A stretch of 64,000 bases of DNA, taken from NCBI GenBank assembly GCA_014607495.2, contig CP053173.1, positions 496,001 through 560,000 on the forward strand, given 5' to 3'. Position 1 is the stretch's first letter; each line of letters starts with the position of its first letter. A model generated the notes under the pieces. It was not told the origin of the DNA. It made no database searches and saw nothing but the letters and a program-made list of their open reading frames with translations. Shown piece after piece: positions 22,985 to 33,268 of the stretch. The stretch is from Carposina sasakii. Taxonomy: Eukaryota; Arthropoda; Insecta; Lepidoptera; Carposinidae. A program made the position numbers and the translations under genes.

Positions 22985-23439
22985 GTGTAGAGCTTTATTA
23001 AATTAAAATAAGCTTTAAAAATTTTAAAAACACGTTATATAAGGTCAATTCAAAATTAGTGGTTATCTTTTGACACGATGTTCACTAATTTTGAAAAGAC
23101 CTTATATGGGTAGGTATACAAACAAATATCTGTAAAACACAAAACAGTTTTTTTTTGTTAACTTTAAGATAAATGCGTTTTTGTAGATAGTGAATGATTA
23201 TTGTCATCGCGTGGCTTGGTATAATTTATGGGTTATTAAAATCTATATTTAGTCTATAGGTAGTACAAGACGTTCTACATATAATTAGGTAAATAGAACT
23301 TAATCTTTTTTATACGCATTACACTACAATAAATACGGAAAATTTTTCAAAATAAACTTATCTCTGCAAGACATTTTTGTATGAAAGTATGAAAATAGGG
23401 GGACAGATCAAATCTTTTTGCGATCTGTCACTCTAATGT

Positions 23440-23600
23440 GTCAAACAGGACCGGAATCAAAGGGGCGTGAGTGACAGCCAGGCAAATATTGAGATATTAT
23501 GCTGACTTCAGACCATGATTTTGAAGCGAAAGCCACTGATTTTCACAGCCAAATTTTCCGACTTTTTGCCTGCCTGTTACCCACATCCTGTACACATGCA
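23440..23600 (+). repeat. Unnamed repeat shared with 58735-58930
   Basis: GGCAAATATTGA followed by CTTCAGACCATGATTTTGA and GCGAAAGCCAC recurs near 58750. Nature unknown. Confidence 0.45.
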
Positions 23601-23606
23601 TGTACA

Positions 23607-23901
23607 TACAGGTGATTTTTGGTCGTCAACGTTCCCGAAAACTACGGAATCTCCTCATCATCACAATCATTTTTCTCCATGGAAGCATACCTGAGAAGTA
23701 TCTGGTTCCCAATCGCAAAAATCCAAAATAATTATTATCTCTCTATGAAAAAACTAGCATATACCCAAACACTGGACACTACAAATTTCTCCCGATGAAG
23801 TTTTTTTTTAATTACATCATTTCCCCAGCATTTTTTGACATATAACTTACTTTATTTGATGTACCTATAGAGTAAGGGTCGCAACGAAAAAACATCCTGT
23901 A
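23607..23901 (-). mobile_element. MITE B copy 3, shortened
   Basis: Ends TACAGGTGATTTTTGG and AACATCCTGTA. Internal deletion relative to other copies. It abuts the TA-rich tail of the family E repeat at 23902. Confidence 0.8.
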
Positions 23902-24115
23902 TACACACGGCTGTTTTTCCAAAAGCCAGAATTAACGCCAAATTTATCATAGGGGTCCAGATATAAAATATTAGCATGAGTGAAGAGAAGATCAATGACT
24001 TTCTAAATGGGAGAACGCATCTAAATTCCTTAGTCGACTCACGACATGCACGGATGCAGTTGATGTACTCGTATTCTAGTAAAGCCCCACATCAACACAG
24101 GCTTTATTAAGTATT
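23902..24115 (-). repeat. Repeat family E, reversed
   Basis: ATACACACGGCTG tail, then CTTAGTCGACTCACGACATG, then TCTAGTAAAGCCCC. Confidence 0.58.
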
Positions 24116-24189
24116 CAATTTTTTTTTATTATATATTAAAACTTAAGGAATATACTACCTTAAGATAGCAGTAAAATATAAATATAATC

Positions 24190-24525
24190 GGTGATAGCCC
24201 AGTGGTTAAGACGTGCACCTTCCAAGCGGGAGGCGTAAGTTCGATCCCAGTCACGGGCCTGTACCAATGAATTCATTTACTGTACAGATTTTAATGTTGC
24301 AAAATTGTCACTTAGCTCGTGCCTCGGAAAGCACGTAAAACCGTTGGTCCTGCGCCTGATCTCTCTCCGGTCGTGTCGGCTTTCCGTCCCATCGGACTAT
24401 GAGAGTAAGGGAATAGAGATCGCATCTGTGTTTGCGCACACACTTGTGCACTATAATATCTCCTGCGTACCTGGCCAATCTCCGTAGAGATTGGTCGCCT
24501 TGGCCGAAATACGGTCGGAGATCAT
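24190..24525 (+). mobile_element. tRNA-headed SINE T, copy 1
   Basis: The head has Pol III boxes: GATAGCCCAGTGGTTAAG (A) and AGTTCGATCCC (B). The body has CTCGTGCCTCGGAAAGCACG and CCGTAGAGATTGGTCGCC; the 3' end is ATCATCATCA. About 336 bp. Copy 2 at 37840-38187 has a clean target duplication. Confidence 0.8.
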
Positions 24526-24879
24526 CATCAAATTATTTGAGTGCATTACCTACTGAGTTATCTACCTCAATTAATGATTATGTTAATTATTTTGATTACG
24601 TTTCTCAAAGACAATTTATAATAATTGTTATTATTTCTTTTATATTATTATTTAGTACTATAACAGGAAATAAAGTCGAATCTATTTGTATTTGATCGGG
24701 CCTTTTCAGAGGTCAATTAAATTTTATTGTTACAAGTTAATTTGTGTAAATTATTTTTAAAGTACATAACTATCAAGGTTTATCAAAATTAGTTCAGTAA
24801 TATTTGCGTGAAAGGCTAAAAAAACCAACCAAATACTAATTTGGCATAGGTACATGGAGTTGGGAGTACGAAGAAGGAC

Positions 24880-24935
24880 ACATGCTATATTCTGAAGTCC
24901 ACGCGGACGAAGTTGCGGGCAAAAGATAGTTCTAG
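24880..24935 (+). repeat. Helitron 3' end fragment
   Basis: GTCCACGCGGACGAAGTTGC then GGGCAAAAGATAG. Only the end remains. Confidence 0.4.
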
Positions 24936-24939
24936 TTAT

Positions 24940-25540
24940 AGTCTAGTATAGTTCTATAACTACTAGGCATGGTCCCATAAAGTTTAATTAATATCCCTAT
25001 TTTTCAAATAATTACGTTGGTAGGGCTACCGGAACGTGACAAATTCGATTTAATTGAACATTTCATATTTGCTCAGCTTTATTTCATTTTTTAGGGTTCC
25101 ATACTACAGAATACAAATACAAAACGGAAAAGTCATTGACATTTTAACTAAAGACCACATACTTTGTAATATAACAACCAGACGCAGGAAAGTTTATTAA
25201 ATAAGTGCTAATGATTGAACTAAAATTGCGATTTAAGTTATTAATTATTTGGTTATTTTGTGAGATAACTTTTAAATACTAGATTATCTCAATTGATCTC
25301 AGATTTTTTATTAAAATTTGTATGAAAACAATTGAAGATTAAATTAAGGGTACAGGCAAAGAAAAAGGAGAGTCCTAATCTAATGAAATTATTTCGAGAG
25401 AAAAGCAATTGAAAATTCAAACCGTCCCTCTTTTGTGCCTGTACGAATTTAGAAACTATTCGTTTTGGAGGACTTCACTTGTGTTTTACCTGTCTATTGT
25501 GAGTGGAAATAAAAATACCATATATGGTAATTTTTCCATA
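24940..25540. other. Intronic DNA with one G-repeat end
   Basis: TTAGGGTTCCATACTACAG near 25092 resembles one end of family G. A small hairpin pairs ACAGGCAAAGA with TCTTTTGTGCCTGT around 25350-25445. Nothing else seen. Confidence 0.4.
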
Positions 25541-25557
25541 ATTTCCCCCAGCACCAT

Positions 25558-25781
25558 TGTGCTGGAATATATAGGAATTAGGTCGTGAGGTCCCAACGCA
25601 CACTCCCCGAAATGTAACCTGTAGAATACCGAGAGACTTGCTCGTTTGTCTATAGACAAACGATGGGTTGCCATAAAAAAGTTGAAATACAAAAAAATGT
25701 GAAATTGTAAAAGTTGCAAGTCTCTCGGTATTCTACAGGTTACATTTCGGGGAGTGTGCGTTGGGACCTCACGACCTAATT
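25558..25781. repeat. Inverted duplication of LINE coding sequence, 66-bp arms
   Basis: Arms 25576-25641 and 25716-25781 are exact reverse complements, with 74 bases between. The right arm is in frame with the LINE remnant that follows (ASLSVFYRLHFGECA). The left arm is the same coding segment reversed. The words AATT(T)CCCCCAGCACC occur just left (25542-25557) and overlap the right end, like a 15-base duplicated target. Confidence 0.75.
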
Positions 25782-26047
25782 CCCCCAGCACCTTTCTACC
25801 ACCGGACGACCAGGAAAACGTCAAGGCAACACCGGTTCACAGTTGAAATACCGAAAACCGAATAGTGCGAACGGCCAAGCTGTGGAACTCCCTGCCTGAA
25901 TCCCTGTTCCCCGTGAACTATAATCTTGCGGTCTTCAAGGTGAGAGTAAACCGGTTTCTTTTAGGCAAGCGCGCTCTATCTGAGACTGCAACGGTGCTTA
26001 CCATCAGGCGTGTTGTGGTCAAGCGTAAGCCTATTAATTATTTTTAA
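25716..26047 (+). pseudogene. Non-LTR retrotransposon RT C-terminus (Jockey/CR1-like)
   Basis: The plus strand reads ASLSVFYRLHFGECALGP, FYHRTTRKTSRQHRFTVE, then after a short deletion and frameshift near 25862, RTAKLWNSLPESLFP and FKVRVNRFLLGKRA, ending at a stop at 26045-26047. This is the C-terminal tail of a reverse transcriptase ORF common in Lepidoptera. The upstream RT and endonuclease domains are absent. Confidence 0.7.
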
Positions 26048-26059
26048 AAATCCCTGTTT

Positions 26060-26600
26060 TGTGCCTGTACCCTTCAAATATGAGATTTGCAAAAACTGTC
26101 AAGGTCGGTTATTGTCTCTAAGGTTAACAAACTGTAGCCATAATATTAAACGTATTACATATTTGCATTATGGAACGAGACGCTAGATTAACCTTATGGA
26201 AACAATCCTGCTTTAAGACTTCTTTAACTCCCCTGATATCTCACGTGATGGTAAGATGAATATACAAATCTTAATAACTAGGTTGATATTTTAATAGGTA
26301 GGTATTTATTATGATTTCTCTAGATGTATAACACGTGTGGTTTAATGACTGGCTTAGATATAAACATCTGTTTAACACAGGTGAAGCACGCTATTATATT
26401 ATGTACCTACCTATGTAAGCCTATTTACTTTTCTGATACTATGTTTTACTCTTCGATTTTTAATAAAATTCTTGAGGATTTTGTAAATTCAGTCCTTGGG
26501 CTATGTTTAATTAATTACATACAATATATACAGAACTGCAGTATCGCGAATGAGATATCACAGACACATTTAGCGTTATAGTTTAGGTACTTAATTTAAC
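26060..26600. other. AT-rich intronic DNA, nothing recognised
   Basis: No repeat family or credible frame identified. Confidence 0.45.
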
Positions 26601-26601
26601 A

Positions 26602-26852
26602 TCCCAACTAATATTATAAATGCGAAAGTAACTCTGTCTGTCTGTCTGTTACGCTTTCCCGCTTAAACCTCGCAACCGATTTTGATGAAATTTGGTACAG
26701 ACAATCTTTAGACCCTGAGACAGAACATAGGCTACTTTTTATTTCGAAAAAAAGGGATGAAGGGGTTGAAATAGAGGTTGATTATCTATATCTATATTCT
26801 ATACATATATTACAAAAATGTCCACGCGGACGGAGTCGCGGGCGTCCACTAT
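26602..26852 (+). mobile_element. Non-autonomous Helitron, about 250 bp
   Basis: Starts TCCCAACTAATATTATAAA, has CTGTCTGTCTGTCTG and ACCGATTTTGATGAAATTTG, ends GGAGTCGCGGGCGTCCACTA (final G lost). Confidence 0.62.
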
Positions 26853-27157
26853 GAGGAAATAATTCCTTTACCTGTTTTTTAATCGAGAAGCATTACCATA
26901 ATATCTATAGATATACGAATATTATACGGAACCAATAATTTAAACTCCAGTTTCCTACTGGCCTTTTCATATTTATTCAATTGGTTTAGTCAGATATGAA
27001 TTTGTTTTTAAGCATGTAATTAGTAAAGCACAACATGCGTCAAAATCTTTGGGATAGTGTAAATGCCACAATTCGCAAATTATAAAATTTCAATCAATTA
27101 AAAAAAATTCCCTGAAAACCTGAAACCAATACTTAGTTAGAAGGTCTGATCTACGAC

Positions 27158-27330
27158 TAGTGACCGCCCGCGACTCCGTCCATGTGTGTATCTAGCTGTA
27201 GTATAATGTGATCTAAGATTAAGGTAGCCTATCGTCGTCGGGGATAGTGCAAATCCGCGTAACTAGCATTGGATAATTCCGTGTATCTGACACACATAGC
27301 TTATTTAAGTTTTCGCGGGCGAACCGCGTT
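27158..27330 (-). repeat. Helitron fragment, reversed
   Basis: Left end CTAGTGACCGCCCGCGACTC; interior diverged. Confidence 0.45.
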
Positions 27331-27407
27331 ATGACTTGATTGGCTGCCACTTTGTACTTTTCATAACAAGAGTGATAGAACACATAAATAATTACTTGAT
27401 GTGTAAA

Positions 27408-27853
27408 AACCAGCCAAGTGCGAGTCGGACTCGCGCACGCGTACGGAACCCTCGCCGTACAAACCTGTTTTATTATATGATGTAACTAAAAATTTACTAA
27501 AAGTTTTCGAAATGTTTCCTTTATCTGTGCTATATGACGTTGCTTCTTACCAAATTTCAAGATTCTGACTTTACGGGAAGTGCTTGTACTCTGTAGGTTT
27601 TGATACCCTTGCGAAAGTCGAAAATTTGCGGCATAAACGCCATATCTTTTGATTGCGCTGGCTTAGAAGTTTGATTTTATTCACAAGTCCAAGGGACAGT
27701 AAACATGAGTATTTGATATAAATTAGGTACAGTTTGATACATCCACGCGTTCCTGAGAAAAAGGGTCTTGACAGACGGACGGACGGACGGACGGACGGAC
27801 AACCAAGTGATCCTATAAGGGTTCCGTCTTTACCTTTCGAGGTACAGAACCCT
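27408..27853 (+). repeat. Repeat family G, full-length copy
   Basis: Starts CCAGCCAAGTGCGAGTCGG, includes TTTTGATACCCTTGCGAAAG and a (GGAC)n run, ends near GGTACAGAACCCTGAAAA. About 446 bp. Very common in insect genomes; I cannot assign a superfamily. Confidence 0.7.
27776..27802 (+). repeat. (GGAC)n microsatellite
   Basis: About six perfect GGAC units inside repeat G. This position is a short GAC-rich run in other copies. Confidence 0.9.
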
Positions 27854-28129
27854 GAAAATGAGCCCATAATTAGTTGAAATAAGAAACTTATAAGTTTTAA
27901 CATTCCCCTGTAAAACTAGAGCTATTGCAGGTAAGCGTAAGGTAGATTCGCGGAATTGCACTATTTCCGAAGCTATGCTATGTAGTAAATGGGCACTGGC
28001 CAGAGCAGGCATAGGTTGTGTATATCAAAACAAAGACAATATAATGTGCTAATCGGGAAACAACAAACATTCAGATTCATTAAAGGGTTTATTAGGGTAA
28101 AGATATTCAGACATCTTATCCGAATTATC

Positions 28130-28325
28130 TATACTAATGAGATTCTTATATAACATATCACCCGCCCCGGGTTCACACGGGTGCAGTGCTGATACAATAC
28201 ATTTAAACCTTCCGCTTTAATCACTTCTATTAAAAAAACGCATCTAAATCTGTTGCGTAGTTTTTAAGATCTAAACATACATAGGGACAGACAGATAGCG
28301 GGAAGCGACTAGGTTTTATAATAGG
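28130..28325 (-). mobile_element. Helitron-like element, reversed (AAAACAAAGTC family)
   Basis: The minus strand reads TATAAAACCTAGTCGCTTCC near 28320, then CCTATGTATGTTTAGATC, and ends near CACCCGTGTGAACCCGGGGC. The family is described at 37215-37793. Confidence 0.5.
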
Positions 28326-28345
28326 TATGTAGTGATAGCATATTA

Positions 28346-28786
28346 TGCTCGCCATACCCCATCTTGCCTTTCATCCAATCGGCATGATCCAATCTTTAGA
28401 ACTGACCGTGTGTGGTTGAACTGTTATGCCAATCGATCCAATCTATTGTATCAGTTACAACTGACCACGTATAGTTTTTTTTTCTTTTTTTATTCACACA
28501 CTTCACAACACATTGACCTAATCCCACACTAGGATCCCTAAGGTCTTGTGTCGTGGGTACTAGGCAACGGTATATAAATACATAGATAAGTATAGAAACA
28601 TCCATGACTCGGAAACAAACATCGATATTCATCACATCAATGTTTGCACCTACCGGGATTCGAACCCAGGACCTATGGCGTCGCAGTTGAACTGAACTGT
28701 CATGCCAATCGACTCTTCTGTCAGTTATAACTGATCCATTCTATTGGATCATGCCGATTGGATGACAGGAAGGATGGCATTTTCAG
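28346..28786. mobile_element. MITE with 35-bp inverted repeats, split by a SINE
   Basis: Left arm TTTCATCCAATCGGCATGAT and right arm ATCATGCCGATTGGATGA are inverted, extending imperfectly to about 35 bp. The arms are followed inward by partial repeats of TATGCCAATCGA. SINE V occupies the middle (28478-28690). Confidence 0.6.
28478..28690 (-). mobile_element. SINE V copy inside a MITE
   Basis: The minus strand begins near GACGCCATAGGTCCTGGGTT, with B box GGGTTCGAATCCCGG, and ends at the ATTCACACAC tail. The head is truncated relative to 41475-41729. Confidence 0.7.
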
Positions 28787-28921
28787 GTTGATTGATGTAC
28801 ATCGTATCGTTATAGGTAGTATCTGAGGTCAAATTATTAGAATTGTATCAGGAGTTACCAATATTCGGAAGTTAACATTTCCAACTAAAAACCCAGTTAT
28901 AGTTGGAAATCCTGAGCGATT

Positions 28922-28945
28922 ATTTATTTATTTATTTATTTAACA
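28922..28945 (+). repeat. (TTTA)n microsatellite
   Basis: About five TTTA units. Confidence 0.8.
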
Positions 28946-29394
28946 AGCCTTACATCGGTTGGTACAGTGACCGAAGTTATATAGTGTAATGTATTTGTAA
29001 AAACAGTTTGTAATTCACACATAATAATAGCATTATTTTTATTATATTACTTAGCAGTTACTTGTTGCTTATTTTATGTCAGTTGACAATAAAACATGTA
29101 TGACACGCAAGTCTGACCTGACCGAAATTTTTATTTATTCCCTTTTTAAAAGATTAGGTATCTAGATAATCCGCAAATCTACTTCTGTCAATACTGTCGT
29201 AAAAAAACTATTTTCTGCGAACTAAAATTTATATTTACTCAATTTAGAGCGATTAAGCCTATGTCAATAACACTCGTTTTATCTTAAGACAGATTAAATA
29301 TGGAATTTTCCTTGTATTGGAAAAAGTTGTAATTAGTAAACATCAATTAAAAATATTTTTTTGCATTAGCCTTACATGTCACTAAACCGCCTGC

Positions 29395-29802
29395 TCTGTG
29401 TGGTAACTATGGGCAAACCCTCCTATGACAGTAGCCTAGTGGCGTGCCCTGGGGGAGGCCTACGTCCAGCACCGGTATTATGAATTTGGTGAGAGCGAGA
29501 TGTCTCACTTTTAAACGTCAAATCCACAGAGCTAAGTAATAACTAGACAAGGCAAGTGTTTCTACTTGGTGTGTAAAAAGGGATTGTAAATCACTTCTAT
29601 CAGCCCTAATTCCTTCAGTCCTGGCTCGAGAACGAGTGTCTATTCTAATTCTTAGGTCTATTTTTTACATGCAAAGTACATACACTTAGTCATCTAGTTA
29701 TTAATAGCTCTGTGGATTTGACGTTTAAAAGTGAGACATCTCGCTCTCACCAAATTCATCATACCGATGCAGAAGTGGACTGCAACAGGCTGATGTGTGT
29801 TA
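29395..29802 (+). repeat. RTE-tailed SINE (S), split by a TIR element
   Basis: The left part ends GGCCTACGTCCAGCA; the right part resumes AGAAGTGGACTGCAACAGGC then TGATG. The break is filled by the element at 29472-29768. Confidence 0.75.
29472..29768. mobile_element. TIR element, 297 bp, 62-bp arms
   Basis: Left arm CGGTATTATGAATTTGGTGA, continuing through GAGCGAGATGTCTCACTTTT; right arm is its reverse complement ending TCATCATACCG. GCA flanks both ends (29469-29471, 29769-29771), a possible 3-bp duplication. No coding capacity. Confidence 0.7.
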
Positions 29803-30157
29803 CACGTTATAGTTTAGGAGCAGTAATGAATTCAAGCCTTTTGGCTTTGATTTGATTAATTTTGATTTAAGCTTAAGAATTTCGTACTTATTAGAATTGA
29901 TAATTCATAATGTACTGTTTTTATATTTTTTTTTGTTTGTTTTGCCATAGATGAAGAGTTCAAAAGTATGCAATTTCCAGCATTGACCGGCCTACGGTGG
30001 GGCAAGCACGAACCTCTAGCTAGATAGTCCGTAACGCTATTGTTAAACTGTCAATTCTCATAGATTTTGATTGCGAGTCGATAGCGTTACGCGCGTAAAA
30101 AGGTTGCTTGCCCTAGAGGCCTTAAATTATACTATACAATAAAGTCTGGAAGCTTAC

Positions 30158-30250
30158 CGCTGACAGTAAACACTGGGTTGGTGTTAAGATGTGGTGACTG
30201 ATCCTCGATCCTGTCTGCGGGTTTGACTACATCGGGGGCTCCGACCATGC
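30158..30250 (-). CDS. SLC41A1-like: SLC41-like exon 2, start codon exon
   Basis: 93-nt exon bounded by an acceptor (TTGTTCCAG) at 30251-30253 and a donor (GTAAGC) starting at 30157. It begins GC and then ATGG, the proposed start, and encodes 30 residues beginning MVGAPDVVKPADRIEDQ and ending in a split codon (phase 1). The peptide is hydrophilic and acidic, as expected for the cytosolic N-terminus that precedes the first membrane segment of SLC41 proteins. The split codon is completed as Asp by the first two bases of exon 3. The sequence is not repetitive in the window and lies between transposon-rich stretches. Confidence 0.75.
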
Positions 30251-30927
30251 CTGGAACAAGGATAGATAATTATTAATTACAGTAGAAAGTAAGGGGTGCT
30301 TCTGACGTAGTAGGTACAGAAATAATCAAAATCCCAAAATCTTTATCAATATGCTGGCTGCTACTAGCATAGGCAAAGACAAGTCTTGCGATTTAACGTG
30401 ACAATGCAGTATGGGTAGGTACGCTACCCAAAATGGAGATCTCTTGACCCTACCATATCTCACTCGATCCCTATACTCCCCTTAATAAGTGACCAGCATA
30501 ATTGTTTTTATAATTATTGGTTCCTATATTTTTTGATCTCCTTGTTTCTATTTTATCCCGGATAATAAGGAAGGAAGGCTGACGATGACGATGAATAAGG
30601 AAGCCATATTAAATATAAATATAAAAGCAAAAATAAGACCAGAAATGTTTTCGCAAAGAAAATCGGTATACTATCTATATAGATTCATGGACGAACCTAC
30701 ACTAAAGAATAATTTTTTTTTAAATCAAAATCTGTTTAGTAACGTAATTAAACGTACCTAACATCTTCCGTAACTAGCTCCTAGACTAGCTCATATAGCT
30801 CACTTAGGAACAGCATCCTATGATTATTATATCACGTTACTATACTTGGGCACAATTGAATAAGAGATTAAGAGGGCAAGGTCATTGCGGTTTTATTCAT
30901 AGATTCCGTAACTAAGCTTCTGGACTA

Positions 30928-31455
30928 TACAGGTATTTTTTTGTCGTCAACGTTTCCGAATACTACGCGTTCTCCTCATCGTGACAAACATTTTTCACCA
31001 TCGATGCATACCTGTGTCTATTTTCCAAAATATACATGATTAAGTAAACCTACATGATTTGCAGAAATGCACATAGACGCGCGTAAACATTTTTCCCGAA
31101 TGAAATTGTATTAGGCGTTACAATTCGGAAGTTCAAACATTCACTATGGGTGCGCCCACCACATACGAGTATGTAGATTATTAATCTAGTTTTTGATTTC
31201 GGAATAGTGCAATGTATTGTCTTGCATGCTAGGTGCTCGGATCTGGTTTCTCGTGGCGATTGTAGTTAGTGCAAGTGCCTGTTTTCGCAGTTATGAGTTA
31301 TCAGATCCGAGGGTCAGTGGAGGGTGTAGGGCCCGGTGGTGGGCGCAACCATAGTGAATTTTTCCCGAAAAAAAAAATCCTATCAAAATACCAACACTGC
31401 TTGATAAGTCAATAAAGTGATTTGCATAAAAAATTTAAGCCGTTTCCCAGCTATT
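30928..31455 (-). mobile_element. Diverged MITE B, split by retroposon C
   Basis: TACAGGTATTTTTTTGTCGT at the left and TGCACATAGACGCGCG are B sequence in reverse. After the insertion the words TTTCCCGAAAAA and CCGTTTCCCAGC continue it to about 31455. Confidence 0.55.
31101..31357 (-). mobile_element. Retroposon C, 257 bp, perfect 12-bp duplication
   Basis: Flanked by ATTTTTCCCGAA at 31089-31100 and 31358-31369. The long duplication and unlike ends fit insertion by target-primed reverse transcription. On the minus strand it starts TCACTATGGTTGCGCCCACC and ends CGCCTAATACAATTTCA. No tRNA-type boxes are evident. It could be a 5'-truncated LINE tail or a SINE. Confidence 0.72.
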
Positions 31456-31458
31456 TTT

Positions 31459-31730
31459 TAACCGACTTCAAAAAAAGGAGGAGGTTCTCAATTCGTCTGT
31501 ATGTATAATATTTTTTTTTTATGTATGTTCACCGATATTTCCGTCAATTATTGACGGATTTCAAAATTTTTTTTTTGTTGGATAGAGTTCACTTCTGAGG
31601 TGGTCCCATTTTCACCAGGTCAGGATCTGATGATGGGATCCAGGAGAAATCAAGGGCAACCACCGAAAATTGTATGCACGCATGGTGCTTTTGTTACGTA
31701 ATCATGTCTTACTCAGGTATATGCTTCAGG
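31459..31730 (+). repeat. ACCGACTTC-type repeat preceding the tandem array
   Basis: AACCGACTTCAAAAAAAGGA, then GGAGGTTCTCAATTCG and CACTTCTGAGGTGGTCCC. This start is common in lepidopteran repeats. The 129-bp array follows directly and is probably part of the same element. Confidence 0.5.
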
Positions 31731-32760
31731 GTGTCAACATCTAATGCTGCTGTGCTGATGATGAAGCTACAGAACTCCTTAACGGTTAGGAGTTTGGATA
31801 CAGTACTGCAATTGGTCAATGGAAACTATTTAGTAGTATATAAGGCTAAAGTGTTACTTGAATCAACATCTGATGCTGCTGTGCTAATGATGAAGCTACA
31901 GAACTCCTTAACGGTTAGGAGTTGGGAGACAGTACAGCAATTGGTCGATGGAAACTATTTAGTACTATGTAGGGCGAACGTGTTACTTGAATCAACATCT
32001 GATGCTGCTGTGCTGATGATGAAGCTACAGAACTCCTTAACGGTTAGGAGTTGGGAGACAGTACTGCAATAGGTCGATGAAAACTATTTAGTAGTATATA
32101 AGGCAAACGTGTTACTTGAATCAACATCTGATGCTGCTGTGCTGATGATGAAGCTACAGAACTCCTTAACGGTTAGGAGTTGGGAGACAGTACAGCAATT
32201 GGTCGATGGAAACTATTTAGTACTATGTAGGGCTAACGTGTTACTTGAATCAACATCTGATGCTGCTGTGCTGATGATGAAGCTACAGAACTCCTTAACG
32301 GTTAGGAGTTAGGGGACAGTACTGCAATTGGTCGATGGAAACTATTTATTAGTATGTAGGGCAAACGTGTTACTTGAATCAACATCTGATGCTGCTGTGC
32401 TGATGATGAAGCTACAGAACTCCTTAACGGTTAGGAGTTGGGAGACAGTACTGAAATGGTCGATGACAACTATTTAGTAGTATGTGGGGCTAACGTGTTA
32501 CTTGAATCAACATCTGATGCTGCTGTTCTGACGATGAAGCTACAGAACTCCTTAACGGTTAGGAGTTGGGAGACAGTACTGCAATTGGTCGATGGAAACT
32601 ATATAGTAGTATGTAGGGCTAACTTGTTGCTTGTGACGTATACTTGAATCAACATCTGATGCTGCTGTGCTGATAGTCAAGCTACAGAACTCCTTAACGG
32701 TTAGGAGTTAGGGGACAGTACTGCAATTGGTCGATGGAAACTATACATACATGTATATGT
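31727..32760 (+). repeat. 129-bp tandem array, eight units
   Basis: Unit starts (AATCAACATCTGATGCTGC) fall at 31861, 31990, 32119, 32248, 32377, 32505 and 32647, with a diverged first unit at about 31727. Spacing is 129, 129, 129, 129, 128 and 142. 129 is 43 codons, so one frame stays open through two to three units at a time (SDAAVLMMKLQNSLTVRS...). Stops and a 1-base loss break it. A minisatellite is more likely than a gene, but the period and low divergence deserve a check. Confidence 0.85.
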
Positions 32761-32827
32761 AGGGCTAACGTGATACTTATACGGGTAGATACTACTCCTG
32801 AGATGGTAATGATGAAAACCTTAGGTA

Positions 32828-33215
32828 TACATGGTGTTTTTTCGTTGCCACCCTTAACTAAGGGTACGTACTCTATAAATCAAATAAAGTAAGTTTATGC
32901 AAAAAAAATGCTCAGAAACGATGTAAATTTTTTTGAAACAATTTTTTTATTAGGTACTTGATCGGCGAAATGTATAGTGTCCAGTGTTTATGTTAGTTTT
33001 TTTATAGACAGATATTAATTATTTCTCGTGAAAAATCTTGCTACGCGCGTCTATGTGCATTCATGCAGAAAAATGCAGTCTATTTACTCAACTTTGGACC
33101 CTAATATTTTGGAAACCAGACACTTCCCAGGTATGCTTCCAAGGAGAAAAATGATAGTGATGATGAGGAGATTACGTAGTTTTCGGGAACGTTGACGACC
33201 AAAAATCAGCCTGTA
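32828..33215 (+). mobile_element. MITE B copy 4
   Basis: TA-flanked, TACATGGTG to GCCTGTA, all family blocks present. Confidence 0.82.
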
Positions 33216-33268
33216 TAAACTAGCATCTATTTAAGTCCACAACGCATTAACACAACTAAAAATCGAGA

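Noticed and set aside
25486..25824. 112-codon minus-strand ORF
   Set aside because: Created by the inverted LINE duplication; it reads the LINE antisense in its first part and an inverted copy in its second.
31674..32072. 132-codon ORF as a gene
   Set aside because: It is made of 129-bp array units and ends inside the array; other units carry stops, so it is treated as a minisatellite.
31727..32760. CRISPR-like array
   Set aside because: Units are 129 bp, contiguous and without spacers; the genome is eukaryotic.
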